Below, piece after piece: positions 15,678 to 23,303 of a DNA stretch of 64,000 bases (position 1 is its first letter; the number at the start of each line of letters is the position of its first letter). The notes beneath the pieces are model-generated. The model saw nothing but the letters and a program-made list of their open reading frames with translations. It ran no database searches and was not told the DNA's origin. Location: positions 248,001-312,000 of the forward strand of contig NZ_JANFQO010000005.1 in NCBI RefSeq assembly GCF_024437735.1, read 5' to 3'. The DNA comes from Tahibacter harae. Its GTDB lineage: Bacteria > Pseudomonadota > Gammaproteobacteria > Xanthomonadales > Rhodanobacteraceae. A program made the translations under genes and the position numbers.

Positions 15678-18600
15678 GACGGCTCCTGCGCTTCGGCCCG
15701 CGGCGGATTCGGCGCGAACCAGCCCACCACCATCAGCAGGCTGCCGACGGCGAGCACGCCGAGAATGGCGTAGAGATCCTTCAGGTGCGTGCGGTCGACC
15801 AGGATCAGCTTGACGATGACCAGGCCGACCAGGGCCGCGCCGCCTATCCAGACCGGACGCGAGGCGCGCCGCGCGCCCAGCAGCATGGCGCCCAGGCCGG
15901 CCAGGCACCAGACCACGGACAGGCAGGCCTGGGTCAGGGCCGACTGGAACAGGCCCATGCCCCAGGGCACGCCGCCGAGGAAATGCACGCTGCGCAGGGT
16001 GATGCTGGTGAGCAGGGCGAAGCCCACGCCGGCCAGCAGCTGGGCGCGGAACTGGGCGTCGAGCGCGGCGTCGCCGTCGCGGCCGGCCTGGCGGTACCAG
16101 GCCAGCAGGGCGACGACGAAGCCGATCTGGGCCAGCTCCAGCGGATTGAGCAGCGGCAGGTAGGGCAACGGCGCCGGATCGCCCGCGGCGGCCAGGCCTA
16201 TCGCCCAGCACGAACCCAGCAGCACGCCCAGGGTGACCAGCAGGGCCGGGCGGGCTTTCTCCGCCGCCTCGTCCAGCGGGAAGCGCAGCGGCTGCCAGCG
16301 CGCCAGCGTGGCGACGAAGGCGAGCGCGAACGGAACCAGCGCAGCCAGCACCTGCCACACTGCGCCCAGCTGCCAGCGCCGGTCGGTGAAATCGATGATC
16401 TGCAGGCAGAGCAGCGTGGCCCAGGTCCAGGTGTGGATGAAGTGCGCGGCGGCCAGGCCCGGCAGTTCCTGCGCGGCGAGATTGCGCTGGGCGCGCAGGC
16501 TGGCGGCGAACCAGAAGATCCACGCGGCGATGCCCGCGCCGCTGATCGGCCCGGCCGGATTCAGCGCCGCGGTGGCGCCGACGAACAGCGGCGCGACGGC
16601 GATGGCGATGAAGGCCGGCCAGCCCAGGTCGGACCAGTCCAGGCGGCGTGCGGCTTCGCTGGCCAGCAGCGCGGTCAGCGCGGCAAAGCCCAGCAGCCAG
16701 TTGGCGACGGCGCCGGGGCTGGCTTCCGCCGACGGCACGAAGCGCAGGATCTCGTGCACGCCCAGCACCAGCCACCAGCCCAGCGCCCATACCAGCAGCA
16801 GGCGCGACAGCGCGGTCTCCGCCGTGTGCCGGCGCAGCAGCTGGGCGCAAATGAAGCCGGCGCCGCTGACCAGGGCGATGGCAAGGAAGTCGCCGTTGAA
16901 GATCGCACGCTGGCCCTCGCTGCTGCCGCTGTCGGCCAGGTTGATCAGCAGCGAGGCGCCGGCGGCCAGTTGCAACAGATAGCCGATCACGCGCGGCAGC
17001 TGGCGCTGCTGGCGCAGGCCCAGCCAGACCAGGGCCGCACCTTCCACCGCCCAGGCGCAAGCGGTGGCGCGCGCCGACAGGGCCAGCGGCACGGCCAGGG
17101 TGGCAAAGCCCAGCGCGAGCAGGGCGTGCGACTGGCCGAGCAGGTTCAGTTGCAGGCGGCGCAGCGCGACCACGGCTACGCCCAGGTGGGTCAGCGCGAG
17201 CACGAAAGCCGACAGCGCCAGCGCCTTGGTATCGCCCTGCAGCAGCCCGGCCTGCAGCGGGAAGGCCAGCAGCGGCGTGCCGAACACCAGGCTGCCGTCG
17301 ACCAGGCCGCGGTGTTCGTCCGGCTGGCGCAGGGCGTACAGCAGCGGGATGGCGAGGTAGAAGGCGTAGAACAGGATCAGGAAGGGCTCGGTGCTGGCGA
17401 ACAGCTCCGGCCGGTACTTGAGCACACCCCAGAATGTGCCGACGACGAAGGTGAAGCCGAAGCCGAGCAGGTTGAGGCCGCGCCAGGGCCTGACCCAGGC
17501 GATGCCGAGGATGGCGGCGTTGAGCACGGCGTAGTACGTGAACAGGGCGACATGGTTGCCGCTGTCGCTGGCGGTGAGTATCGGCGCGAGAAAGCCGCCG
17601 GCGATCGCAAGCACAGCCAGGGCCAGCGCATCCTGCGCCACCGCCATCACGCCGGCCGAGGCAACGATCACCACCAGCAGGGCGAAGGCCGCGCCGGCGG
17701 GAATCAGGCCGAACTGCTTGAAGCTGCTGAACACCACCAGCAGCAGAATGCCGATCATGCCGCCCTGCAGCGACAGGGCGAAGGCGCGGTGGCTTTCGCG
17801 CTTGCGCCAGCCGAACACCAGCCCGGCCAGGGCCGCCGCGGCGATGCCGGCCATGCGCAGTTCCATCGGCACGCGCAGCCAGCCCTGGTCGGCGGCGTAT
17901 TTCATCAGCGCGCCGACGCCCAGGAACAGCACCAGCACGCCGATCTTCACCGGCACATTGCCCTGGGTAAACCAGCGCTTGACCGCGTCGAAGGCGGTTT
18001 CCAGCGGCGAAGGCGGATAAACGTCCGTCTTGCGCGCGGTTTCACGCACCGGCGCGCTGCGCGGCATGCGCGGCGGTGTGACGGGCTTGGGCGGCAGCTT
18101 CGACGGGGCCGGGCCGATATCGAACACGGCACGGCCCGACGTGGGCGCGGGCGGTGGTTCGGGCAGCAGCAGTGAATCGAAGTCGGCGGGGCCGGGCGGC
18201 GGCGTTGCCGGCGCGTCTGTGCCGGCCGTGCCGGCGGCGGCGGCGGCGATGGTTGCGGCGCTGGTCTTCGCGGCGGCGGCCTGGGCCGCCGTGGCGGGAG
18301 GTGTGGAGATGGACGGCGGTGCCGCGGCGGCTGTGCTGTCCGCGGCAAAGGCCGGCGCGGCAGCCGGCCGTGCCTGGGGCGCTTCGGCCGGCCATACCGG
18401 CGGCACGTCGTGGCGATCGGCGTGTGCGGCCGCCTGGTTGCGTGCGGCACTGGCCTGGCGTGCTTCCTGCGCTGCGGCCTGGACGCTCCGGGCCTGGCTC
18501 AGGACATCCAGATCGTGCTGCAGACGCTGTACGCGCTGGCCCAGTGTCTGCAGCCGGCCGAACAGCGCACCCAGTACGGCGCCGATGGCCGCGCTGGTCC

Positions 18601-18679
18601 AGCCCATCTCGTAGCGGAACACCACGCCGCCGAGAAAGGCGCCCAGGAACAAACCGATCAGACTGTACAGCCAGCCCAT
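15674..18679 (-). CDS. DUF2339 giant polytopic membrane protein
   Basis: About 1,001 residues. The N-terminus is one helix (LYSLIGLFLGAFLGGVVFRY). Next come a coiled-coil-like segment (RLQTLGQRVQRLQHDLDVL) and an Ala/Pro-rich linker to about residue 215. A block of more than 20 membrane helices follows, opening FTQGNVPVKIGVLVLFLGVGALMKYAADQGW, split here as FTQGNVPVKIGVLVLF and LGVGALMKYAADQGW, a hallmark of DUF2339. I start at ATG 18679, which follows GGGAAGTGG; ten further in-frame codons upstream are less likely. It is the first gene of a two-gene operon with DUF3999. No function is established for the family. Confidence 0.9.
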   Translation of the reverse strand: MGWLYSLIGLFLGAFLGGVVFRYEMGWTSAAIGAVLGALFGRLQTLGQRVQRLQHDLDVLSQARSVQAAAQEARQASAARNQAAAHADRHDVPPVWPAEAPQARPAAAPAFAADSTAAAAPPSISTPPATAAQAAAAKTSAATIAAAAAGTAGTDAPATPPPGPADFDSLLLPEPPPAPTSGRAVFDIGPAPSKLPPKPVTPPRMPRSAPVRETARKTDVYPPSPLETAFDAVKRWFTQGNVPVKIGVLVLFLGVGALMKYAADQGWLRVPMELRMAGIAAAALAGLVFGWRKRESHRAFALSLQGGMIGILLLVVFSSFKQFGLIPAGAAFALLVVIVASAGVMAVAQDALALAVLAIAGGFLAPILTASDSGNHVALFTYYAVLNAAILGIAWVRPWRGLNLLGFGFTFVVGTFWGVLKYRPELFASTEPFLILFYAFYLAIPLLYALRQPDEHRGLVDGSLVFGTPLLAFPLQAGLLQGDTKALALSAFVLALTHLGVAVVALRRLQLNLLGQSHALLALGFATLAVPLALSARATACAWAVEGAALVWLGLRQQRQLPRVIGYLLQLAAGASLLINLADSGSSEGQRAIFNGDFLAIALVSGAGFICAQLLRRHTAETALSRLLLVWALGWWLVLGVHEILRFVPSAEASPGAVANWLLGFAALTALLASEAARRLDWSDLGWPAFIAIAVAPLFVGATAALNPAGPISGAGIAAWIFWFAASLRAQRNLAAQELPGLAAAHFIHTWTWATLLCLQIIDFTDRRWQLGAVWQVLAALVPFALAFVATLARWQPLRFPLDEAAEKARPALLVTLGVLLGSCWAIGLAAAGDPAPLPYLPLLNPLELAQIGFVVALLAWYRQAGRDGDAALDAQFRAQLLAGVGFALLTSITLRSVHFLGGVPWGMGLFQSALTQACLSVVWCLAGLGAMLLGARRASRPVWIGGAALVGLVIVKLILVDRTHLKDLYAILGVLAVGSLLMVVGWFAPNPPRAEAQEPS

Positions 18680-18777
18680 GTCCACTTCCCGTATGAACGC
18701 GACGTTCACACTCTAGCCGGCGCCGCGCCGGCCGTCGCGGCCGGCTGCGGCGGTATCGCGCCGTGATACCGGCTGGA

Positions 18778-19698
18778 TCAGTAGATGGGCGGGCTGCCTT
18801 CGGGCCGGGTCTTGAAGCGCTTGTGCAGCCACAGGTATTGCGCCGGCGCCTCGCGCACCATGGCTTCGATGGCCAGATTCACCCGCGCGGTGTCGGCGAC
18901 CGGATCCGCGCTGGGAAAATCGTCCAGCGGCGCTTCCAGGCGCAGGGAATAGCTGCCGTCGTCCTCGCGCCGGTGGAAGAACGGCAGCACCAGCGCGCCG
19001 GACAGTCGCGCCAGATGATGCGTCGCGGTGATGGTCGATGCGGCTACGCCGAAGAACGGTACGAACACCGTGTCCTTGCCGCGCATGTCCTGGTCCGGCG
19101 CGTACCAGACCGTGCCGCCGCGCTTGAGGTATTTCACCGTCGCGCGCAGCTCGTCCTTGGTGAACATGGCGTCGGCGTAGCGCAGGCGCGCGGCCAGCAC
19201 GGCCTGTTCGAACACCGGATCGTCCATCACCCGATACATCCCGCTGATGCGCAGGCGGCGCGACACCAGCCGTGCACACAATTCCAGATGGGAAAAATGT
19301 CCGCCGACCAGCAGCACACCGCGGCCCTGTTCGCGCGCGCGCTGCAGATGTTCCAGGCCGTCCACGCGGCAGGGAATGCGCGCGATGGCGGCATCGCTGC
19401 CGAACCAGGCCAGGGCGAATTCGACCAGCATATGGCCGCTGTCGCGCAGATTGGCGGCGAGCAGCTGGCGGCGCCGGGCTTCGTCCAGCTCGGGAAAGCA
19501 CAGCGCGAGATTGCGTTCCGCCACGCGCTTGCGCACCACCAGCAGCAGCGCGGCGATCCTTCCCAGCAGCGTGCCCAGCCGGCGCAGCCAGGGCAGGGGC
19601 AGGCGCGCCACGGCGCGCACCAGGGCCAGGCCCAGGCGGGAAGGCCAGTAGCGCGGCGAGGAAAGGGACGGGGCTGGCGTTGCGGAATCGTCGGACAT
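18778..19698 (-). CDS. lpxL: Lipid A biosynthesis acyltransferase, LpxL/HtrB family
   Basis: A 306-residue enzyme of the HtrB/MsbB family, which adds secondary acyl chains to Kdo-lipid IVA from acyl-ACP at the inner membrane. The catalytic HX4E is His134-Glu139 in VGGHFSHLELC. Other family blocks are RNLALCFPEL, GGTVWYAPDQDM, VFVPFFGVAASTIT and YLWLHKRFKTRPEG near the C-terminus. Gly/Leu-rich residues 22-56 form the usual N-terminal membrane-associated segment. The symbol denotes the family; LpxL, LpxM and LpxP cannot be told apart by eye. It stands just beyond the lipopolysaccharide genes on the other strand. Confidence 0.92.
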   Translation of the reverse strand: MSDDSATPAPSLSSPRYWPSRLGLALVRAVARLPLPWLRRLGTLLGRIAALLLVVRKRVAERNLALCFPELDEARRRQLLAANLRDSGHMLVEFALAWFGSDAAIARIPCRVDGLEHLQRAREQGRGVLLVGGHFSHLELCARLVSRRLRISGMYRVMDDPVFEQAVLAARLRYADAMFTKDELRATVKYLKRGGTVWYAPDQDMRGKDTVFVPFFGVAASTITATHHLARLSGALVLPFFHRREDDGSYSLRLEAPLDDFPSADPVADTARVNLAIEAMVREAPAQYLWLHKRFKTRPEGSPPIY

Positions 19699-19777
19699 CG
19701 GCGCGATTGTACGTAGGTTCGCCGGCGCGGTCGCCGTCCGCGCCGCGGCCGCTACGTCTGCAGTGGCGAGTGCTGGC

Positions 19778-20335
19778 TCAACGCAGCCGGCGCAGCGCGC
19801 GGTATTCGCGCCGGCAGCGCCGGCTCCAGTGGCGCGCGATCAGTTCGCAGCCCAGCAGCCAGACCACGGCGGTGATGGCCAGGCTCAGCGTCGCCCTGTG
19901 CCAGTCCGGCGTGCCGCGGAACAGGGCGAGCAGCAGCGCCGCCAGCGCATAGCCCAGCAACCATTGCGCGCTGCGCCGGACCAGCTGCAGTTCGCGCAGC
20001 CGCGCGCGCAGCTGCGCCAGGCGCAGGCCGGCATAGACCTGGGTGTTCTCCGCCACTGCCTGGCGGCGCGGCCTGTGGCGCAGGTTGAAGCTCCAGGCCA
20101 CCACCAGGAACGTGCTGAAATATGGCAGCAGCAGCCATTCCACCGGTGCGAACGGCCGATGCAGGAAGATGGCGATGAACCAGGCCACGGCAATCAGGCT
20201 GATCGCGGCTTCGAGCACGCGCTGCAGCCGCAGGCGGCGCTGGTGGCGCTGTACCCGGGCCAGCAACTGCGCTGCCGGCATGGCGGGCAGGCGCTGCCCT
20301 TGCCACAGGGCGCGCAGGCGTTCATCCGCATCCAT
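19778..20335 (-). CDS. Membrane protein encoded with the ECF sigma factor (possible anti-sigma)
   Basis: A 185-residue protein: a cytoplasmic N-terminus of ~40 residues, a helix pair near residues 42-82 (EAAISLIAVAWFIAIFL and LLLPYFSTFLVVAWSF), a basic loop, and a second pair near 122-165. It has no HxxxCxxC zinc motif and no recognisable ASD fold. Its ATG lies inside the sigma gene (14-bp overlap), so the products are made together. By position it is the candidate membrane anti-sigma or sensor; this is inference, and I recognise no family. Confidence 0.75.
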   Translation of the reverse strand: MDADERLRALWQGQRLPAMPAAQLLARVQRHQRRLRLQRVLEAAISLIAVAWFIAIFLHRPFAPVEWLLLPYFSTFLVVAWSFNLRHRPRRQAVAENTQVYAGLRLAQLRARLRELQLVRRSAQWLLGYALAALLLALFRGTPDWHRATLSLAITAVVWLLGCELIARHWSRRCRREYRALRRLR

Positions 20336-20798
20336 CGCTCATCTCCTGCAATTGCCGGCGCGCGCGGTGCGCGCGCACGCCGACGTTGTCCACGCTGATG
20401 CCGAGCATGCCGGCGATCTCGCGGTAGTCGAAACCTTCCAGCTGCAGCAGCAGGACCTGGCGCAGCGGCAGCGGCAGCCGGCGCACCGCGGCCAGGAGCC
20501 AGCGGCGTTCTTCCTCGGCCGGATCGGCAGCGGCTTCTTCCGGCGCCGCTTCCTCCAGCGACAGCCGCCGCGGCAGCCGCGCGGCGTCGCGCACATGGCT
20601 GGCGCCCAGGTTGTGGGCGATGCGCAGCACGAAGGGCAGCAGGCTGTCCTGCGTGCGCAGGCGCTCCAGGCTGCGCCAGATCGCCAGCAGCACTTCCTGC
20701 ATCAGTTCTTCCTGCAGCGCGGGATTGGCCTCGTAGCCGCGCACGGTGCGCCACAGGTGCGGCAGGCAGCGTTCGACTTCGGGCCACAGGGCATGCAT
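20322..20798 (-). CDS. ECF-type RNA polymerase sigma factor
   Basis: A 158-residue sigma-70 family protein with only regions 2 and 4. Region 2 runs from about residue 15 to 70 (ALQEELMQEVLLAIWRSLERL, a region 2.2-like polymerase-binding helix read here as ALQEELMQEVLL and AIWRSLERL). An acidic linker (EEAAPEEAAADPAEEE) follows. Region 4 holds the helix-turn-helix LEGFDYREIAGMLGISVDNV and RAHRARRQLQ. The next gene overlaps it by 14 bp. A promoter-like motif (20845-20872) 40-50 bp upstream matches one on the divergent side, suggesting autoregulation. Confidence 0.92.
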   Translation of the reverse strand: MHALWPEVERCLPHLWRTVRGYEANPALQEELMQEVLLAIWRSLERLRTQDSLLPFVLRIAHNLGASHVRDAARLPRRLSLEEAAPEEAAADPAEEERRWLLAAVRRLPLPLRQVLLLQLEGFDYREIAGMLGISVDNVGVRAHRARRQLQEMSDGCG

Positions 20799-20844
20799 CA
20801 GGGGCGGGTGCTCGTCTGCCGCGGCGGATTTGCCAGCCCAGCAT

Positions 20845-20872
20845 AGTCGCCGCCGCCGCGCGATTTCTTACA
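20845..20872 (-). promoter_or_regulatory. Putative ECF-dependent promoter of the sigma-factor gene
   Basis: Read on the minus strand: TGTAAG (20872-20867), a 17-base spacer and CGACT (20849-20845). This is the same pair of boxes with the same spacing as the plus-strand motif at 20896-20923. TGTAA-type -35 and CGAC/CGTC-type -10 boxes are typical of ECF sigma factors. Transcription would start near 20838, leaving a leader of about 40 bases. Confidence 0.6.
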
Positions 20873-20895
20873 GGCGCGGCAAATCGCAGTGGGTT

Positions 20896-20923
20896 TGTAA
20901 GGAACAGCCGCCTGGCCCCGACT
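20896..20923 (+). promoter_or_regulatory. Putative ECF-dependent promoter of the divergent small membrane protein
   Basis: TGTAAG (20896-20901), a 17-base spacer, then CGACT (20919-20923). It mirrors the minus-strand motif at 20845-20872. The -35 region also reads GTAAGGAAC, including the GGAAC favoured by many ECF factors. Transcription would begin near 20930, 55 bases before ATG 20985. Confidence 0.6.
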
Positions 20924-20984
20924 GACTGTGCTGACACCCATCGCCGACGAGACATCGGCGCCATCACCTGCAAAGGAGCGTTCC

Positions 20985-21263
20985 ATGCAAACCCCCACTT
21001 CCGCCGAGATCGCCGTTTCCACGCCGCGCAGCAAGAAATGGTGGCTGATCGCACTGGCCGCCGGCCTGTGCCTGGCCAGCTGGATAGCACTGGCCGCCGG
21101 CCTGCTGCTGGGCGTCGGCTTCACGCCTCGGCTGGTGCTGGCCACTGCGGCCGCGCTGAGTACCGAAGCCCTGATGTGGGTTACCGCAGCGGTGCTGGGC
21201 CTGCGCCTGTTCGAGGCGCGGCGCAAGGTGTGGCAGCGGGTGCGTACGATGTTCGGCGCCTGA
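20985..21263 (+). CDS. Small two-helix membrane protein divergent from the ECF sigma gene
   Basis: A 92-residue protein. Residues 1-18 are cytoplasmic and polar (MQTPTSAEIAVSTPRSKKWW), followed by two hydrophobic helices (LIALAAGLCLASWIALAAGLL and VLATAAALSTEALMWVTAAVLGL, quoted in part as LIALAAGLCLASWIAL and LATAAALSTEALMW) and a basic C-terminal helix (RLFEARRKVWQRVRTMFG). ATG 20985 follows AAAGGAGC; an in-frame ATG at 20928 lacks such a site. I recognise no family. Its ECF-like promoter makes it a probable regulon member of the neighbouring sigma factor. Confidence 0.75.
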   Translation: MQTPTSAEIAVSTPRSKKWWLIALAAGLCLASWIALAAGLLLGVGFTPRLVLATAAALSTEALMWVTAAVLGLRLFEARRKVWQRVRTMFGA

Positions 21264-21347
21264 GCCGGTCGGCGGCCGGCCCGGTGCGAAGGCTGTCGCC
21301 GGCCGCGCCGCGGCTTCGCGGCGGTTGTCTGTTTCGCCCACCGTGAC

Positions 21348-22730
21348 TCAGGCGCGCTGCTCCAGCGCCGCGGCCACTGCCAGCCGCAGCATGGACGGCG
21401 CCACGTAGCTGCGGTGCACGCGCGCGATGCAGGCCATGTAGAACCGGCCGAACAGATTGCGGCAGCGCACCCGCGTGGCCAGACTGAAGCAGACGGCGCC
21501 GTCGGGGTCTATCTCCACGGCGACGCTGGAGCGGAAGGCCAGGTGCCTGTCGTCCGCGCCCAGCAGCACTTCGGCGCGGCGGCCGTCCGCGGCGATTTGC
21601 TGCTCCAGCACCGGAAAGCGGCCGTCGAAGCGCGTGCCGCACTGCGGATTGAGCAGGGACGACACCGGGCAGCCCAGCGGCGATGTGCGCAGCCCCAGCG
21701 GCCGCACCAGCGCATTGCGCAGGTTCATCAGGCGGGAAACGCCCAGCGGCGGCCGGTCCAGAAAGCCCTGCAGCAGCGCGGACAGCCAGGCGCCGGCGGA
21801 ATCCGCCGCCAGTTCGCCGGCGGCGCAGTGCAGGCGGAAGCAATCCTGGTGATCCACTTGTTCGTCGAACTGTTCGCGCAGCAGTGAGCGCGGATCGAGT
21901 TCGTCGCTGGCTTCGACACGGTGGCCGCTGCCGTTCGCACTGAGGAAACCACGCGCCGCCCGCCGCGGCAGCAGACTGCGCAGCCGCCCGGCCAGGCGGC
22001 GCAGACTGCTGCACAGCGCCGCCTGCGGCGAGGCCGCCGGCGCATGCAAGGCCAGCGCGATGGTCGGTACCTGGCGCGGATCGTAGTCGTTGCCGGCCAG
22101 CAGCGCCGTCACGCTGGGCGGCAGCAGTTCGGTCAGCGCCGGTATCGTCGCGTTGCCGGCGAGTATGCGGGCCTGCAGCGCCGGCGTCAGCGCGCCGCCG
22201 AGTTCGTTGGTATGGCAGGACAGGGCAAAGAACGCCGGATGCGCCGAGGCAGCGTCGCGCGGCGCAAACTGATGCCAGGTCTCGCCGCCGAAGCGCACCG
22301 TGAACAGGCTGTCCGGCGGGATGTCGATGTGGCGCAGCTGGCGCAGGAAATGACGCGGGTCCTGCGCAATCTGCTCGCTGCTTGCACTGGAGAAACGCAG
22401 CTGCGCGCCGGCGCTGCCGGAAACCGCGGTGAACACGCGGTGGCCGGCGTGACGATGGAACGGATGCCCCTTGGCGCCGACGGCAAAGGTATACAGCGAA
22501 CTGGGATCGTTGTTGGCCAGGTCCATGCCGGCGAGGCGAGTGGAGGGTTCATCCAGCTCGTCGACAAAATGCTCGTGCCGGCGCTGGCGCGCGCAGGCAT
22601 CGGCGATCAGGCGGTCGCCGGCACCGATGCCTAGCTGGGCGATCAGCGAAACTTCCACCGGCGGGCCGCCGTTGCGGCCGGCGATGCGCGCACTGGGGAA
22701 ACTGGGCACTACCTGGGTCAGGGCAAGCAT
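21348..22730 (-). CDS. Cupin-like / DUF2867-like two-domain protein
   Basis: About 460 residues. The first half carries cupin-like His-rich segments (AKGHPFHRHAGHRVFTAVSG and RFGGETWHQFAPRD). The second half, from LGVSRLMNLRNALVRPLGLR, resembles DUF2867: VLLGADDRHLAFRSSVAVE, then RCRNLFGRFYMACIARVHR near the end. DUF2867 proteins are small and of unknown function; the fusion to a cupin-like half is unusual. I prefer ATG 22730 (GGAG 7-8 bases upstream) over the TTG at 22760, which abuts the stop of the upstream ArsR gene. The two genes probably form an operon under that repressor. The cupin assignment is less certain than the C-terminal one. Confidence 0.7.
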   Translation of the reverse strand: MLALTQVVPSFPSARIAGRNGGPPVEVSLIAQLGIGAGDRLIADACARQRRHEHFVDELDEPSTRLAGMDLANNDPSSLYTFAVGAKGHPFHRHAGHRVFTAVSGSAGAQLRFSSASSEQIAQDPRHFLRQLRHIDIPPDSLFTVRFGGETWHQFAPRDAASAHPAFFALSCHTNELGGALTPALQARILAGNATIPALTELLPPSVTALLAGNDYDPRQVPTIALALHAPAASPQAALCSSLRRLAGRLRSLLPRRAARGFLSANGSGHRVEASDELDPRSLLREQFDEQVDHQDCFRLHCAAGELAADSAGAWLSALLQGFLDRPPLGVSRLMNLRNALVRPLGLRTSPLGCPVSSLLNPQCGTRFDGRFPVLEQQIAADGRRAEVLLGADDRHLAFRSSVAVEIDPDGAVCFSLATRVRCRNLFGRFYMACIARVHRSYVAPSMLRLAVAAALEQRA

Positions 22731-22756
22731 GGCGGCACTCCGTGCACGTAGCTGAT

Positions 22757-23065
22757 TCAACCCGCCGGTTTGCGCCGGGCGCGCACTTCGCGCTTGAGCG
22801 GCCGCGCCACCGGGCAGAGTTCGGCGGCCCAGGCGAACACGGTATTGGCCAGGCGTTCCGGCACCAGCCGGAAAAAGACGAACTGGCCGCGCTTCTCGCG
22901 TGTGATGAGGCCGGCTTCCTCCAGTATGCGCAGGTGCGCCGACAGCGCCGGCTTGCTGAAGTCGAAGCGTTCGGCAATCTCGCCGGCGCTGAGTTCGCCC
23001 TGGTTGAGATAGGCCAGGATCTTGCGCCGTGCCGCGGAAGCCAGCGCTTCAAAGACCTTGTTCAC
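22757..23065 (-). CDS. ArsR-family winged-helix repressor, SdpR-like
   Basis: A 102-residue protein starting at GTG 23065. It has the opening typical of SdpR-type autorepressors (MNKVFEALASAARRKILAYL) and the winged helix: GELSAGEIAERFDFSKPALSAHL is the helix-turn-helix (quoted in part as LSAGEIAERFDFSKPALSAH), then LEEAGLITREKRGQFVFFRL is the wing. No metal-binding Cys cluster is evident (one Cys, in AELCPVARP), so it is unlikely to be a classic metal sensor. A perfect 20-bp palindrome lies 12-31 bp upstream of the start, a likely autoregulatory operator. It is transcribed with the cupin-DUF2867-like gene. Confidence 0.9.
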   Translation of the reverse strand: MNKVFEALASAARRKILAYLNQGELSAGEIAERFDFSKPALSAHLRILEEAGLITREKRGQFVFFRLVPERLANTVFAWAAELCPVARPLKREVRARRKPAG

Positions 23066-23076
23066 GGCGTTCCATC

Positions 23077-23096
23077 AGTTAATCAGTTGATTAACT
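23077..23096. promoter_or_regulatory. Palindromic operator upstream of the ArsR/SdpR-like gene
   Basis: Perfect inverted repeat AGTTAATCA-GT-TGATTAACT, 20 bp, AT-rich in GC-rich surroundings. It lies 12 bp upstream of the repressor GTG (23065) on the minus strand, and about 208 bp before the divergent DSD1 gene. Its arm-spacer-arm form suits a dimeric ArsR winged helix. Binding by the neighbouring repressor is inferred. Confidence 0.75.
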
Positions 23097-23303
23097 ATTT
23101 ATCGCGCGGCGGCCGCGGGTCAAGCCCAGTCCAGCCCGCTGCGGCGATGTGCCGCAGTGCGCGTGCTAGCCTTGCGCGGCCGGTCATGTGGACGTCTGCG
23201 ACAAAGCGCCGCGGCCTCACGACGGCCGCGCAGGGCGACACTGTTCTTCGCTGCCGCAACCGCGTCACAGTCCCGGCCCCGCTCACTCCGGAGAGACCCG
23301 CGC

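Noticed and set aside
15785-18175. A 796-codon plus-strand frame opposite the DUF2339 gene
   Set aside because: Gln/Arg/Gly-rich shadow of an evident membrane-protein gene.
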